Of a stretch of DNA of 64,000 bases, positions 41,966-50,699 are shown in pieces. A program made the position numbers and the translations under genes. This DNA comes from Arthrobacter sp. KBS0703 (GTDB lineage: Bacteria > Actinomycetota > Actinomycetes > Actinomycetales > Micrococcaceae): contig NZ_MVDG02000001.1 in NCBI RefSeq assembly GCF_002008315.2, positions 2,604,001-2,668,000 on the forward strand. The letters run 5' to 3'. Below the pieces are notes generated by a model. That model was not told the DNA's origin and ran no database searches. It was given only the letters and a program-made list of their open reading frames with translations. Every line of letters begins with the position of its first letter. Within the stretch, counting starts at the first letter, position 1.

Positions 41966-43306
41966 TTGAGACGCACACCGAGAGGCCTGCCGCGCCGACG
42001 GCAAGCCGGATTGCTCAAGGCCATGGGGGCAATTGCCGCCGCAGTCGTGGCGATCCTGCTCGTCGCCGCACCAACATCGCTGGCGGCCACGCCATCCCCG
42101 ACACCATCCCCGTCGAACCAGCAGTTCCAGAACAACATCAGCGGCTTTCTCCGCGATGATGCACGCGCCCCCATCCAAGGTGTGAAGATCACGGCCAAAA
42201 ACGGTGACTTCACTGGAACAGCAACGTCGGGTGCCAACGGGGCCTGGAACATAGGGGTGCCGTCGCAGGGCACCTACGAGGTCAAACTGGACGAGTCCAC
42301 CCTGCCGCAGGGCATCAAGCTCGCGGAAGGCCAGGCCAACCCCCGGAACGTCACGTTTAGCCAGACGTCCAACGTTTCGGTGATCTTCGCCTTCGGCAAG
42401 GGCATCGTCGTCCAACAGCAGGACTTCGGCCAGAACCTGCTCAACAGGCTGGTCGCTGGCCTGAGCTTCGGCCTCCTGCTGGCCCTCGCATCCGTGGGGC
42501 TGTCCCTGATTTTCGGCACCACCGGACTGACGAACTTCGCCCACGGCGAGATGGTGACGCTCGGGGCCGTGCTCGTATTCATCTTCGATGCCATGAACCT
42601 GCCGTTCTGGCTGGCCATCCTCCTAGCCCTCCTGGGCGGAGGACTCTTCGGCTATGCCCAGGACGCCGGCCTCTGGCGGCCCCTGCGCCGCCGCGGCACC
42701 GGACTGGTCCCCATGATGATCGTCAGCATCGGCTTGGCCCTGGCAATCCGCTACATCATCCAGTTCTACTTTGGCGGGGCCACCCAGCAACTGCCCTTCG
42801 CCCAAAGCGCGGAAATCCAGATCGGCCCGGTCTCCATCTCGCCCAATAACTTGTGGTCGCTGGTGATCAGCGCAATCGTGATCGGCCTGATCGGCATAGT
42901 GCTCCTGAAGACCCGGCTCGGCAAGGCCACCCGGGCCGTGGCGGACAATCCCGCCCTGGCAGCGGCATCCGGCATTGACGTGGACTCCGTCATCCGTCTC
43001 GTCTGGATTGTTGGCGGCGTGCTTGCCTCCCTCGGCGGCATCCTCTGGGCCTACTACCGTCCCGGCGTCACGTTCGACATGGGCTCGCAGATCCTGCTGC
43101 TCATCTTCGCGGGCGTTACCCTCGGTGGCCTCGGCACCGTCTTCGGCGCCCTCATCGGATCCGTCATCGTCGGCATCTTCGTCGAACTGACCACCGTCTT
43201 CGGCCTTGCAGCCGACCTCAAATACGTGGGAGCACTGTTCATCATGATTGTTGTCCTCTTGTTCCGGCCCCAGGGGATCCTGGGCCGACGCGAGCGCGTG
43301 GGTTAG
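41966..43306 (+). CDS. livH: Branched-chain amino acid ABC transporter permease LivH with fused N-terminal extracytoplasmic domain
   Basis: A 446-aa permease. Basic residues plus signal-like helix (AIAAAVVAILLVAAPTSLA near 20-38), a Thr/Pro/Ser linker, then a ~75-residue beta-sandwich-like domain (ISGFLRDDARAPIQGVKI; TGTATSGANGAWNIGVPSQG) of the carboxypeptidase-regulatory/Cna-B type. From about residue 150 the usual LivH permease core follows (GLTNFAHGEMVTLGA; VADNPALAAASGIDV). TTG 41966 is chosen: GGAGG sits 8 nt upstream. With livM, livG, livF and livJ it forms a complete importer for leucine/isoleucine/valine or related substrates. Confidence 0.9.
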   Translation: MRRTPRGLPRRRQAGLLKAMGAIAAAVVAILLVAAPTSLAATPSPTPSPSNQQFQNNISGFLRDDARAPIQGVKITAKNGDFTGTATSGANGAWNIGVPSQGTYEVKLDESTLPQGIKLAEGQANPRNVTFSQTSNVSVIFAFGKGIVVQQQDFGQNLLNRLVAGLSFGLLLALASVGLSLIFGTTGLTNFAHGEMVTLGAVLVFIFDAMNLPFWLAILLALLGGGLFGYAQDAGLWRPLRRRGTGLVPMMIVSIGLALAIRYIIQFYFGGATQQLPFAQSAEIQIGPVSISPNNLWSLVISAIVIGLIGIVLLKTRLGKATRAVADNPALAAASGIDVDSVIRLVWIVGGVLASLGGILWAYYRPGVTFDMGSQILLLIFAGVTLGGLGTVFGALIGSVIVGIFVELTTVFGLAADLKYVGALFIMIVVLLFRPQGILGRRERVG

Positions 43307-43315
43307 GAGGCTGCC

Positions 43316-44284
43316 ATGGACTTCGGATTCATTCTTTCCAGCGCAGCAAGTGAAATTTTCAGCCCGACGACGGCCGCATACGCACTTGCCGCCCTCGGCC
43401 TGGCCGTCCACTTCGGCTACTCTGGCCTGCTGAACTTCGGCCAGGCCGGCTTCATGGCGGTGGGAGCCTATGGCTTCGCCATCTCCACCCTCAGCTTCGG
43501 CGTCCCGTTCTTCGTGGGATTGCTGATCGCCGTCATCTGCTCTGTGCTGTTCGCGCTGGTGCTGGGTATCCCCACCCTCCGCCTGCGGGCAGACTACCTG
43601 GCCATCGTCACCATTGCCGCGGCGGAGATCATCCGCTACGTCGTCACCACCAACCAACTCACCTCCGTGACCGGGTCGGCCAACGGACTCGCAGCCTTTG
43701 AAAGCGGTTTCTACTCGATGAACCCGTTCCCCGAGGGCTCCTACTTCGGCATGAACAACCGCGACTTCTTCATCCGCATCGTGGGCTGGGGCCTGGTGGT
43801 TGTCTGCTGCATCATCGTCTGGCTGCTGATGCGCAGCCCCTGGGGCCGGGTCCTGAAGGGCATCCGCGAGGATGAGAACGCAGTGCGCTCGCTCGGCAAG
43901 AACGTCTACGCGTACAAGATGCAAGCGCTGGTCATCGGCGGCATCGTCGGGGCGCTGGCCGGCATGGTGTTTACCCTCCCCCGCGGCGCAGTCCAGCCTG
44001 CCAACTACGGCACCGAGCTGACGTTCTTCCTGTGGACCTGCCTGCTCCTTGGCGGCATGGCCACGGTCCTGGGGCCGGTTATCGGCGCCATGATCTTCTG
44101 GGTGGTTCTGTCGCTGACCCAGGGCATTCTCTACGGCCTCATCGAATCGGGCGCAGTGACCTGGCTGACCACAGTCCAGGCCGGGCAGTTGCGCTACATC
44201 CTGGTGGGAGTCGCCCTGATGCTGCTGATGATCTTCAGGCCGCAGGGCGTCTTCGGTAACAAGAAGGAGCTGGCGTTCGCATGA
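43316..44284 (+). CDS. livM: Branched-chain amino acid ABC transporter permease LivM
   Basis: A 322-aa permease with about eight to nine helices, beginning with an N-terminal FGFILSSAASEIF segment. LLNFGQAGFMAVGAYGFA near 37-54 is the LivM signature, and the EAA-like loop WGRVLKGIREDENAVRSLGKN near 175-195 contacts the ATPase. It lies 9 bp after livH and overlaps livG by 4 bp. Confidence 0.95.
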   Translation: MDFGFILSSAASEIFSPTTAAYALAALGLAVHFGYSGLLNFGQAGFMAVGAYGFAISTLSFGVPFFVGLLIAVICSVLFALVLGIPTLRLRADYLAIVTIAAAEIIRYVVTTNQLTSVTGSANGLAAFESGFYSMNPFPEGSYFGMNNRDFFIRIVGWGLVVVCCIIVWLLMRSPWGRVLKGIREDENAVRSLGKNVYAYKMQALVIGGIVGALAGMVFTLPRGAVQPANYGTELTFFLWTCLLLGGMATVLGPVIGAMIFWVVLSLTQGILYGLIESGAVTWLTTVQAGQLRYILVGVALMLLMIFRPQGVFGNKKELAFA

Positions 44285-45300
44285 GCAAGCACAGCGAAGA
44301 GTCAATGGAAGCCGGCGTCGACTACATGACGGACGCCCGCGCGATCGCCGTCGGCGAGAACACCCCCGGCTGCAAGAAACGGGACCCCATCGTCGTCGCC
44401 GAAAACGTGACGCGCACGTTCGGCGGCATCAACGCCGTCGACGTCGAGTACCTTGAGATCCCGCGCCACAAGATCACCGCACTGATCGGTCCTAACGGGG
44501 CGGGCAAGACCACCCTCTTCAACCTGCTCACTGGATTCGACATTCCGAACTCCGGCAAATGGCAGTTTGAAGGGCAGAGCATTGCCGGCGTCTCCTCTTA
44601 CAAGGTGGCGCGGATGGGCATGGTCCGCACCTTCCAGCTGACCAAGGTCATGGGCAAGCTGACGGTGATGGAGAACATGCGCCTGGGCGGCTCCGACCAG
44701 CCCGGTGAACGGCTGTCCAAGGCCCTGTTCAAGGGCATGTGGGGCAGCCGGGAAAAGGAAATCACCGATCAGGCGAACGTCCTGCTGGAGAAATTCAAGC
44801 TGGACACGAAGAAGGACGACTACGCGGCATCGCTGTCCGGCGGCCAGCGCAAGCTGCTCGAAATGGCCCGCTCGCTCATGGTAAGGCCCAAGCTGGTAAT
44901 GCTCGACGAGCCGATGGCCGGCGTCAATCCGGCGCTGACCCAGTCCCTGCTGGACCACATCAAGAATCTCAAGGCAGAGGGCATGACCGTCCTCTTCGTG
45001 GAACACGACATGAACATGGTCCGCCACATCGCGGACTGGGTGGTAGTCATGGCCGAAGGCAAGATCGTGGCTGAGGGTCCCCCGGGTGAGGTCATGAAGA
45101 ACCCGGCCGTGATCGACGCCTACCTGGGCGCCCACCACGACGTCGACCTCGGCGACTCTGAAGGCATCAAGGCACTTGAGCAGGAACTGGTCGCGGACGA
45201 GGAATCTATCGTGGGCACGGAGAACGCCGGCATCATTGCCGTCGACGTTGTGGCGCCCGAGCTGCACGAGCCCGGCCACACAGACAAGGACAAAGCATGA
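44281..45300 (+). CDS. livG: Branched-chain amino acid ABC transporter ATP-binding protein LivG
   Basis: A 339-aa ABC ATPase, longer than usual (about 255 aa) because of ~35 extra N-terminal residues and a ~60-residue acidic C-terminal tail. Walker A is GPNGAGKTTLFNLLTG near 70-85, the signature LSGGQRKLLEMARSLM near 183-198, Walker B LVMLDEPMAGV near 203, and EHDMNMV the H-loop. It overlaps livM and livF by 4 bp each. Confidence 0.95.
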   Translation: MSKHSEESMEAGVDYMTDARAIAVGENTPGCKKRDPIVVAENVTRTFGGINAVDVEYLEIPRHKITALIGPNGAGKTTLFNLLTGFDIPNSGKWQFEGQSIAGVSSYKVARMGMVRTFQLTKVMGKLTVMENMRLGGSDQPGERLSKALFKGMWGSREKEITDQANVLLEKFKLDTKKDDYAASLSGGQRKLLEMARSLMVRPKLVMLDEPMAGVNPALTQSLLDHIKNLKAEGMTVLFVEHDMNMVRHIADWVVVMAEGKIVAEGPPGEVMKNPAVIDAYLGAHHDVDLGDSEGIKALEQELVADEESIVGTENAGIIAVDVVAPELHEPGHTDKDKA

Positions 45301-46073
45301 GTGCCACGAGCGCGGCCCCGGCCGCACAGAGCGCAGCAGCGGACGACTCCGTCGTCAAAGTTACCAACCTGGTGGCTGGATATCTTCCAGGGGTCAACAT
45401 CCTCAACGGCTGCAGCATCGAAGCCCGCAAAGGCGAGCTGATCGGCATCATCGGGCCGAATGGCGCCGGAAAGTCCACACTTCTCAAGGCCATGTTTGGC
45501 CTCGTGAAGGTGCACTCGGGGTCAGTCGTGGTCCGTGGCAAGGACTTGACCGGCCTCAAAGCCAACAAGCTGGTGACCCAGGGCGTGGGTTTTGTCCCGC
45601 AGAACAACAACGTGTTCGCCACGCTCACCATCGAGGAGAACATGCAGATGGGGATGTTCCAGCGTCCCAAGGACTTCGCCGAGCGGTTCGACTTTGTCAC
45701 CAGCCTTTTCCCGGAGCTTGGCAAGCGCAGGGCCCAGCGGGCGGGTTCGCTGTCCGGCGGTGAACGCCAGATGGTGGCCATGGGCCGTGCCCTCATGATG
45801 GACCCCGCAGTGCTGCTGCTGGACGAGCCCTCGGCAGGCCTCTCCCCCGTGAAGCAGGACGAGACCTTCCTTCGCGTGCACGAGATCAATCGTGCCGGCG
45901 TGTCCGTGATCATGGTGGAGCAGAACGCCCGCCGGTGCCTGCAGATCTGCGACCGCGGCTACGTCCTGGACCAGGGCAAGGATGCGTACACGGGAACAGG
46001 ACGGGAACTGATGAAGGACCCGAAGGTCATCCAGCTGTACCTCGGCACGCTCGCCGACGAACACGAAAAATAG
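45297..46073 (+). CDS. livF: Branched-chain amino acid ABC transporter ATP-binding protein LivF
   Basis: A 258-aa second ATPase of the Liv importer. Walker A GPNGAGKSTLLKAMFG near 49-64, signature LSGGERQMVAMGRALM near 153-168, Walker B VLLLDEPSAGLSP, then VEQNARRCL. Normal length apart from an Ala-rich N-terminus. It is the last gene of the operon and is followed by a hairpin terminator. Confidence 0.95.
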   Translation: MSATSAAPAAQSAAADDSVVKVTNLVAGYLPGVNILNGCSIEARKGELIGIIGPNGAGKSTLLKAMFGLVKVHSGSVVVRGKDLTGLKANKLVTQGVGFVPQNNNVFATLTIEENMQMGMFQRPKDFAERFDFVTSLFPELGKRRAQRAGSLSGGERQMVAMGRALMMDPAVLLLDEPSAGLSPVKQDETFLRVHEINRAGVSVIMVEQNARRCLQICDRGYVLDQGKDAYTGTGRELMKDPKVIQLYLGTLADEHEK

Positions 46074-46104
46074 GCGCTAACCGCACGGGCAGAACCTAGC
46101 ACCA

Positions 46105-46131
46105 GGGCCGTCACCGATCCGGTGGCGGCCC
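46105..46131 (+). terminator. Hairpin terminator after the liv operon
   Basis: GGGCCGTCACC (46105-46115) pairs with GGTGGCGGCCC (46121-46131), one G-U pair. Confidence 0.7.
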
Positions 46132-46237
46132 TTCTGCATGCCTGGTTCCGCCTGGCACCTGGCACGTCCGGCCGCCTCCGCAGCTCTTTGCTCGGCGCCC
46201 GCGCTCGTACGTACCTCACGCAGGCCCGCGGGCACGC

Positions 46238-46269
46238 AGAAGCCCCCGTCCTGCCGGACGGGGGCTTCT
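46238..46269 (-). terminator. Hairpin terminator after livJ
   Basis: AGAAGCCCCCGTC (46238-46250) and GACGGGGGCTTCT (46257-46269), about 20 bp past the minus-strand livJ stop. Confidence 0.78.
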
Positions 46270-46289
46270 GACCTGGTTAGGAAAGCGGC

Positions 46290-47639
46290 TTACAGCTTGC
46301 CGAACTCTTCTTGAGCAGGCTGCGGCTTGTTGGTGTCGTCGTACTCGTAGATGCCGATGTAAGCCTCTGTGGGGTCACCGGCGTCAGAGAACGTGATCGG
46401 ACCGGACTGGCCGTCGTAGTCGATGTCCTTGCCGTTGCGGAGCAGGGTGACGCATGACGGGAAGGTGTTGCACTTCTCGCCGCCCTCGGAGACTGCCTTG
46501 AGCTGCTTGGCAATGTCCGTGCCCTTCGTGCTCTTTGCCGCCTCTGCCGCAAGTGCAGTCATGTTGACGGCGTCATATGACTCGCCTGCATAGTTGTACG
46601 TCCGCAGGGCGGGGTCAATGGCAAGTAGCTGCTTCTTGAAGTCTTCCTTGGCAAAGGTTCCCGGCTGCGTGCCGCGAGCTCCCTTAAGGGTTCCTGCCTT
46701 GAAGTCCTTGCTGTAATCGAAGAGGTTACCGTCAACCAGGAACAGCTGTTCCGGCTTGATGCCCTTGCCCGTCAGCAGCGGAATGATGCTCTTGGCTTCG
46801 TCGAAGGTGATCAGCGCAATAGCGTCCGGCTTGGCTGCCACCAGGGCATCGACCTGGCTACTGAACTGCGAATCGCCGGTGTTGTAGAGCTGCTCAGCCA
46901 CGACCTGGCCGCCGGCCCCGGTGAAGGCTTCCTTCACGTTCTTCTGCAGGCCTGTGCCGTAGGCGTCGTTCAGGACCATCATCCCCAAGGTCTGAGCTCC
47001 GCAGGTGGCAATGTAGTTACCCAGGACCTTGCCCTGCAGGACGTCAGAGGGAGCCGTACGCCAGTAAAGGCCCTTGTCGTCCCAGGTGGTGAAGTCCGGG
47101 GACGTGTTGGCCGGCGAGAATTCCAGCACACCTGCTCCAGTGATCTGGTTGATGACGGTCTTCGACACGCCGGAGGATGCCGCACCGATGATGGCGCTGA
47201 CGCCCTGGCCCAGCAGAGCCGTGGTCGACTGTGTCGCGATGTCAGTCTTGGTATCACCGGAGTCGCGGTGGATGACCTGCACGGGCTTGCCGAGGACGCC
47301 GCCGGCGGCATTGATCTCCTTGATGCCAAGGTTAACACCGGCGATCTCGGGCGGGCCGAGGAACGCCAGCGACCCCGTTGTCGGCAGAAGCGATCCAATT
47401 TTGAGTGGCGTAGGGGTGGTCGTCGTCGAAGGCGGCACGGCGCCGGTTTCGGTCGCTGTGCTGGAGGCACCAGCAGTCGCGCTGGGCGCCGGGCAGGAAA
47501 TGCCGCCGGCCGCGCCTGCCGCGGAGGTGGTCGCGGTTGGGGTGGAGCTGCCACCACAAGCCGAAGCCAGAAGGGCGACGCCGATGCTAAGCGCTGTGAG
47601 CTTAGCGACTCGGGGCGCCGCCTGGGGGAGTGAAATCAT
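46290..47639 (-). CDS. livJ: Branched-chain amino acid ABC transporter substrate-binding lipoprotein LivJ
   Basis: A 449-aa type I periplasmic-binding-type lipoprotein. Signal peptide ends in lipobox LLASACGGS (lipidated Cys28), then a Thr/Ser/Ala-rich linker of about 50 residues. The Leu/Ile/Val-binding fold follows (PTTGSLAFLGPPEIAGVNLGI; IIGAASSGVSKTVINQI; ALITFDEAKSIIPLL). It faces the livHMGF operon tail-to-tail across two terminators, so it is transcribed separately and probably more strongly. Confidence 0.93.
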   Translation of the reverse strand: MISLPQAAPRVAKLTALSIGVALLASACGGSSTPTATTSAAGAAGGISCPAPSATAGASSTATETGAVPPSTTTTPTPLKIGSLLPTTGSLAFLGPPEIAGVNLGIKEINAAGGVLGKPVQVIHRDSGDTKTDIATQSTTALLGQGVSAIIGAASSGVSKTVINQITGAGVLEFSPANTSPDFTTWDDKGLYWRTAPSDVLQGKVLGNYIATCGAQTLGMMVLNDAYGTGLQKNVKEAFTGAGGQVVAEQLYNTGDSQFSSQVDALVAAKPDAIALITFDEAKSIIPLLTGKGIKPEQLFLVDGNLFDYSKDFKAGTLKGARGTQPGTFAKEDFKKQLLAIDPALRTYNYAGESYDAVNMTALAAEAAKSTKGTDIAKQLKAVSEGGEKCNTFPSCVTLLRNGKDIDYDGQSGPITFSDAGDPTEAYIGIYEYDDTNKPQPAQEEFGKL

Positions 47640-48019
47640 TTGAGAGTCTCCTCGATCGAAAGGTGCGAACGGCCTTTGATGCGATTGGTCAGGTGTTCCT
47701 GATTTAACTTCAAGCTAATGCAAATCAGGCCCGAACATAAGTGAGTAAGGTCACATCCTTATAACACTCGTTGCATATGGGACACCTGCGGATACTGGGG
47801 CCCCTGACTTCGAAGCAGCCAGAACAGGCACCTCGGAAACAGGAGTGCCAAGGGAACGCCGCAAAGGCACAAAGGGAACGGTTGGGGCCGGAGAAATGCC
47901 ACGGCCGTATGCGCGTGGACGGTCACTTGGCCACGGCCGGAGACAGCTTCAGCGCGGCCGCCTTGGGCAAGCGACAGCCTCTGGGCCCCGCACACAAGCG
48001 GGCACTTCCATGCCCTAAG
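47640..48019. other. Intergenic region between livJ and tRNA-Leu
   Basis: 380 bp with no credible gene. The first ~110 bp upstream of livJ are AT-rich and must contain its promoter, but no hexamer pair with good spacing could be fixed. The rest shows no repeat or hairpin I can support. Confidence 0.35.
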
Positions 48020-48093
48020 TACCCCAGGTGGGACTCGAACCCACAACACGCGGATTTTAAGTCCGCTGCCTCTGCCAATTGGGCTACTGGGGC
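48020..48093 (-). tRNA. tRNA-Leu, anticodon UAA
   Basis: 74-nt cloverleaf on the minus strand. Acceptor GCCCCAG pairs with CTGGGGT (G-U at position 1), discriminator A, CCA not encoded. The D-arm contains AGCCCAATTGGCAGAGGC. The anticodon stem GCGGA/TCCGC holds loop CTTAAAA, giving UAA. The T-arm is GTGGGTTCGAGTCCCAC. The variable region is only about 5 nt, whereas bacterial tRNA-Leu is normally class II with a long arm. UUA is a rare codon in such a high-GC genome. Confidence 0.9.
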
Positions 48094-49064
48094 GCCCGGT
48101 CAATGGTATCGCCTTCCGCGGGGGCAAACGGTCCTGCGTATCGGAAGGTGCCGTGAACGCCGCCCGGCCACAGCGCGAGGGGAAGAAACTGGAAATTGTC
48201 CCCCCAGTTCTTGTCCGGGGCCTCGATGCCCAGCGACGACGCCGGCACAAAGCCGAAGCGCGGATAGTATTCTGTGCTCCCCAGCAGGGCGATGCCGCGC
48301 TCCCCCGCCGTGTTGGCCCGGACCACAGTTTCGCGCATCAGCGCCGAGCCGATGCCGTGGCGCTGCAGTCTGGGGGTCACTCCGATGGGGCCGAGCCCCA
48401 GCAGCTCCAGCCCATCCACCCAGGCCCGCGTACTGATGACGTGCCCGACGATTTCACCGTCCAGCTCCGCCACGACGCTGAACTCCGGCAGGTATTCCTC
48501 GGAGTCGAAGAGCTGCCGCAGCAGCTCCACCTCCACGGGCTGGCCTTCCACGGGCAGCCCCGTCACCGGGGACACCGCGAACGCCTCGGCCGTCAGGCTG
48601 AGGATTGCTGCCCGGTCTTCCGGATTCTCGTTGCGCAGCACCAGCTCCCGGACCGGCTCAGGCTCCGGGGCGTTGGCGGCCGAGAGCTCCGCCAGGGCCT
48701 CCAGGGCACGCGCCGTGTCCCCCACTGGCACGAGCAGGTGATCGTGATGGAAGCCCGCCAGCACGTTGCAGCTGATCCGGGCCTGCGTCAGCGCCCTGCT
48801 TACCGCCGCCGTCAGGCCCACGGCTTCCAGCTCCGAATGGACCTGGAGCGTGATCCAGGCAGCCACAAAATCGTAAGGGAGCTCCAGCCTGTCCGCCTCC
48901 GCGCGGGGCAACACCACTGTCAGCCCCTCGGCCTCCCGCACGGCCGCTTCGATGCCGCCAGTCAGCGGTTTTCCGTGCGGCCAGAGAACGTATACATACT
49001 CCCCTTCGCGCAGCACGGGGTGGATCGAGGCCAGCAGGGTCTGGAGGTTCTTTTCGCCCGTCAT
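48084..49064 (-). CDS. ACT domain - GNAT acetyltransferase fusion protein
   Basis: A 326-aa two-domain protein. Residues 1-130 match the ACT_3/DUF2241 pattern (EGEYVYVLWPHGKPL; PYDFVAAWITLQVHSELEAVGLTAAVSRAL; CNVLAGFHHDHLLVPV). Residues 140-310 form a GNAT domain with the acetyl-CoA loop GVTPRLQRHGIGSALM near 228-243 and GSTEYYPRFGFVPA near 260-273. The ACT half may sense an amino acid and gate the transferase, but neither ligand nor substrate is known. The last 10 bp of the gene overlap the 5' end of tRNA-Leu on the same strand. Confidence 0.88.
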   Translation of the reverse strand: MTGEKNLQTLLASIHPVLREGEYVYVLWPHGKPLTGGIEAAVREAEGLTVVLPRAEADRLELPYDFVAAWITLQVHSELEAVGLTAAVSRALTQARISCNVLAGFHHDHLLVPVGDTARALEALAELSAANAPEPEPVRELVLRNENPEDRAAILSLTAEAFAVSPVTGLPVEGQPVEVELLRQLFDSEEYLPEFSVVAELDGEIVGHVISTRAWVDGLELLGLGPIGVTPRLQRHGIGSALMRETVVRANTAGERGIALLGSTEYYPRFGFVPASSLGIEAPDKNWGDNFQFLPLALWPGGVHGTFRYAGPFAPAEGDTIDRAPQ

Positions 49065-49150
49065 GCAGCCAGTCTAAGCTGGCGGACCGCCGCTGCCGGG
49101 GACCCCACCACGCCGCAGGCGGTCAGCCGGACGGCGGCCAAACGACGAAG

Positions 49151-49178
49151 CGGCCGTTCCCCCGAAAGGGAACGGCCG
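49151..49178 (-). terminator. Hairpin terminator after the NADH dehydrogenase gene
   Basis: CGGCCGTTCCC (49151-49161) and GGGAACGGCCG (49168-49178), a perfect 11-bp stem with a CCGAAA loop. Confidence 0.8.
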
Positions 49179-49198
49179 CCGTCGTCAGTTAGTCCGTG

Positions 49199-50665
49199 CT
49201 ACTTGGCGTCCGCCGCAACAGCGTCCTTGGAACCGCCCTGCGGGGCGGCTGCGGGCTTGTCCGCAGCCGCAGCGACGGGGGCAGCAGCCGGCTTGGGAGC
49301 CGGAGTGGCGGCGGCCACGAAGGCGCCGCGCGGGTTGTCCAGGTCTTCAAGCTGCGTGGTGTCGCGGCCCATGAAGAAAGCCAGGATCCAGCCCATGATC
49401 ACGCGGATCTTGCGCTCCACCGTGGGGATGGCCATGCCGTGGTAGCCGCGGTGTGCCAGCCACGCGAGGCCGCCCTTGAGGCCGATGCGGCCCAGGAGGT
49501 TGATGTTGGCAACACCCTTCCACTCGCCGAAGCCGGCCACGGCACCAAGGTTCTTGTGCTTGTAGTCGACCAGCGGCTTGTCCCAGCGGGAGGCCCACAG
49601 GTTCTTGGCGAGGCGTTTGGCCTGGCGCAGCGCGTGCTGGGCGTTGGGGACGCAGGTGCCGTCCGGCAGGCCGCTGCCCGTGAGGTCCGGGACAGCTGCA
49701 ACGTCACCGGCGGCCCAGGCGTTCTCGATGATGCCTTCGTCGCCGGCGATGCGCAGGTCCGCGAGGACCCGTACGCGTCCGCGCGGTTCGAGCGGGAAAT
49801 CGGTGGAACGGACCATCGGGTTGGCCTGGACACCGGCAGTCCACACCAGGGTGTCGGCTGCGAATTCCTGCGCCAGCGACTTGTCCGGCAGGTTGATGAG
49901 CTTGAGGGAACCCTCGGCGCTGTCCAGCGAGGTGTTGAGCAGGACCTCGATGCCGCGGCTGCGGAGGTGTTCCACAACCCAGACTGCCTGCTTCTCGGTG
50001 ACCTCGGGCATGATGCGGCCCATGGCCTCGACGAGGACGAAGCGGACTTCCTCCTGCTTGACGCGGGGGTTGTTCTTGACGGCCGCGCGGGCGAGGTCTT
50101 CCATCTCGGTGATGCACTCGATGCCGGCGAAGCCGCCGCCGACAACCACGAAGGTCAGGGCCTTGGCCCGCTCCGCGGGGTCGGTGATAAGGGAGCCGAC
50201 CTCGATGCGGTCGAGGACCTTGTTGCGCAGTGCAACGGCTTCCTCGATGGTCTTCAGGCCGATGCCCTTGTCCGCCAGGCCCTTGATGGGGAACGTGCGG
50301 GTGATGGCGCCTGCTGCAATGACGACGTCGAAGTAGGGCACCTCAAAGTTTTCGCCGCCGTCTGCCGGGGCAACCACGGCAGTGCGGTTGGCGTGGTCGA
50401 TCGAGGTGACGCGGCCCTGGATGAGCTCGGTCTGCTTGAGGTGCTGGCGGTGGGACACCACCGCGTGGCGTGCCTCGATGTTTCCGCCGGCAACTTCCGG
50501 CAGGAAGGGCTGGTAGGTCATGTAGGGCAGTGGATCGACGACGGTGACGATGCCACCGGCGTTCGCGATCTTGTTCTGCAGTTTCAGTGCTACGTACAGG
50601 CCGACGTACCCGCCGCCGACGACGAGCACCCGGGGACGGTCCTGGAGCTGGGGGGTGGTTGCCAT
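49199..50665 (-). CDS. ndh: Type II NADH dehydrogenase (NAD(P)/FAD-dependent oxidoreductase)
   Basis: A 488-aa single-subunit, non-proton-pumping enzyme passing electrons from NADH to menaquinone on the inner face of the membrane. The FAD Rossmann motif is VVGGGYVGLYVALKL near 16-30, the NADH motif VVVGGGFAGIECITEM near 173-188, and the second FAD contact AWAAGDVAAVPDL near 314-326. The C-terminus is membrane-associated (RVIMGWILAFFMG), followed by an Ala/Pro/Lys-rich tail of about 35 residues. Confidence 0.92.
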   Translation of the reverse strand: MATTPQLQDRPRVLVVGGGYVGLYVALKLQNKIANAGGIVTVVDPLPYMTYQPFLPEVAGGNIEARHAVVSHRQHLKQTELIQGRVTSIDHANRTAVVAPADGGENFEVPYFDVVIAAGAITRTFPIKGLADKGIGLKTIEEAVALRNKVLDRIEVGSLITDPAERAKALTFVVVGGGFAGIECITEMEDLARAAVKNNPRVKQEEVRFVLVEAMGRIMPEVTEKQAVWVVEHLRSRGIEVLLNTSLDSAEGSLKLINLPDKSLAQEFAADTLVWTAGVQANPMVRSTDFPLEPRGRVRVLADLRIAGDEGIIENAWAAGDVAAVPDLTGSGLPDGTCVPNAQHALRQAKRLAKNLWASRWDKPLVDYKHKNLGAVAGFGEWKGVANINLLGRIGLKGGLAWLAHRGYHGMAIPTVERKIRVIMGWILAFFMGRDTTQLEDLDNPRGAFVAAATPAPKPAAAPVAAAADKPAAAPQGGSKDAVAADAK

Positions 50666-50699
50666 GCTTCAAGAATACATTAGTTTGTGAAAATCTTCA

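Noticed and set aside
41725..42159. 144-aa frame upstream of livH
   Set aside because: Overlaps the livH start in another frame, no ribosome site and no coding-like composition.
42623..44305. 560-aa open frame on the minus strand
   Set aside because: Antisense to livH/livM, composition of a shadow frame.
47771..48436. 221-aa frame containing RWDSNPQHADFKSAAS
   Set aside because: That peptide is the familiar antisense translation of tRNA-Leu(UAA), not a protein.
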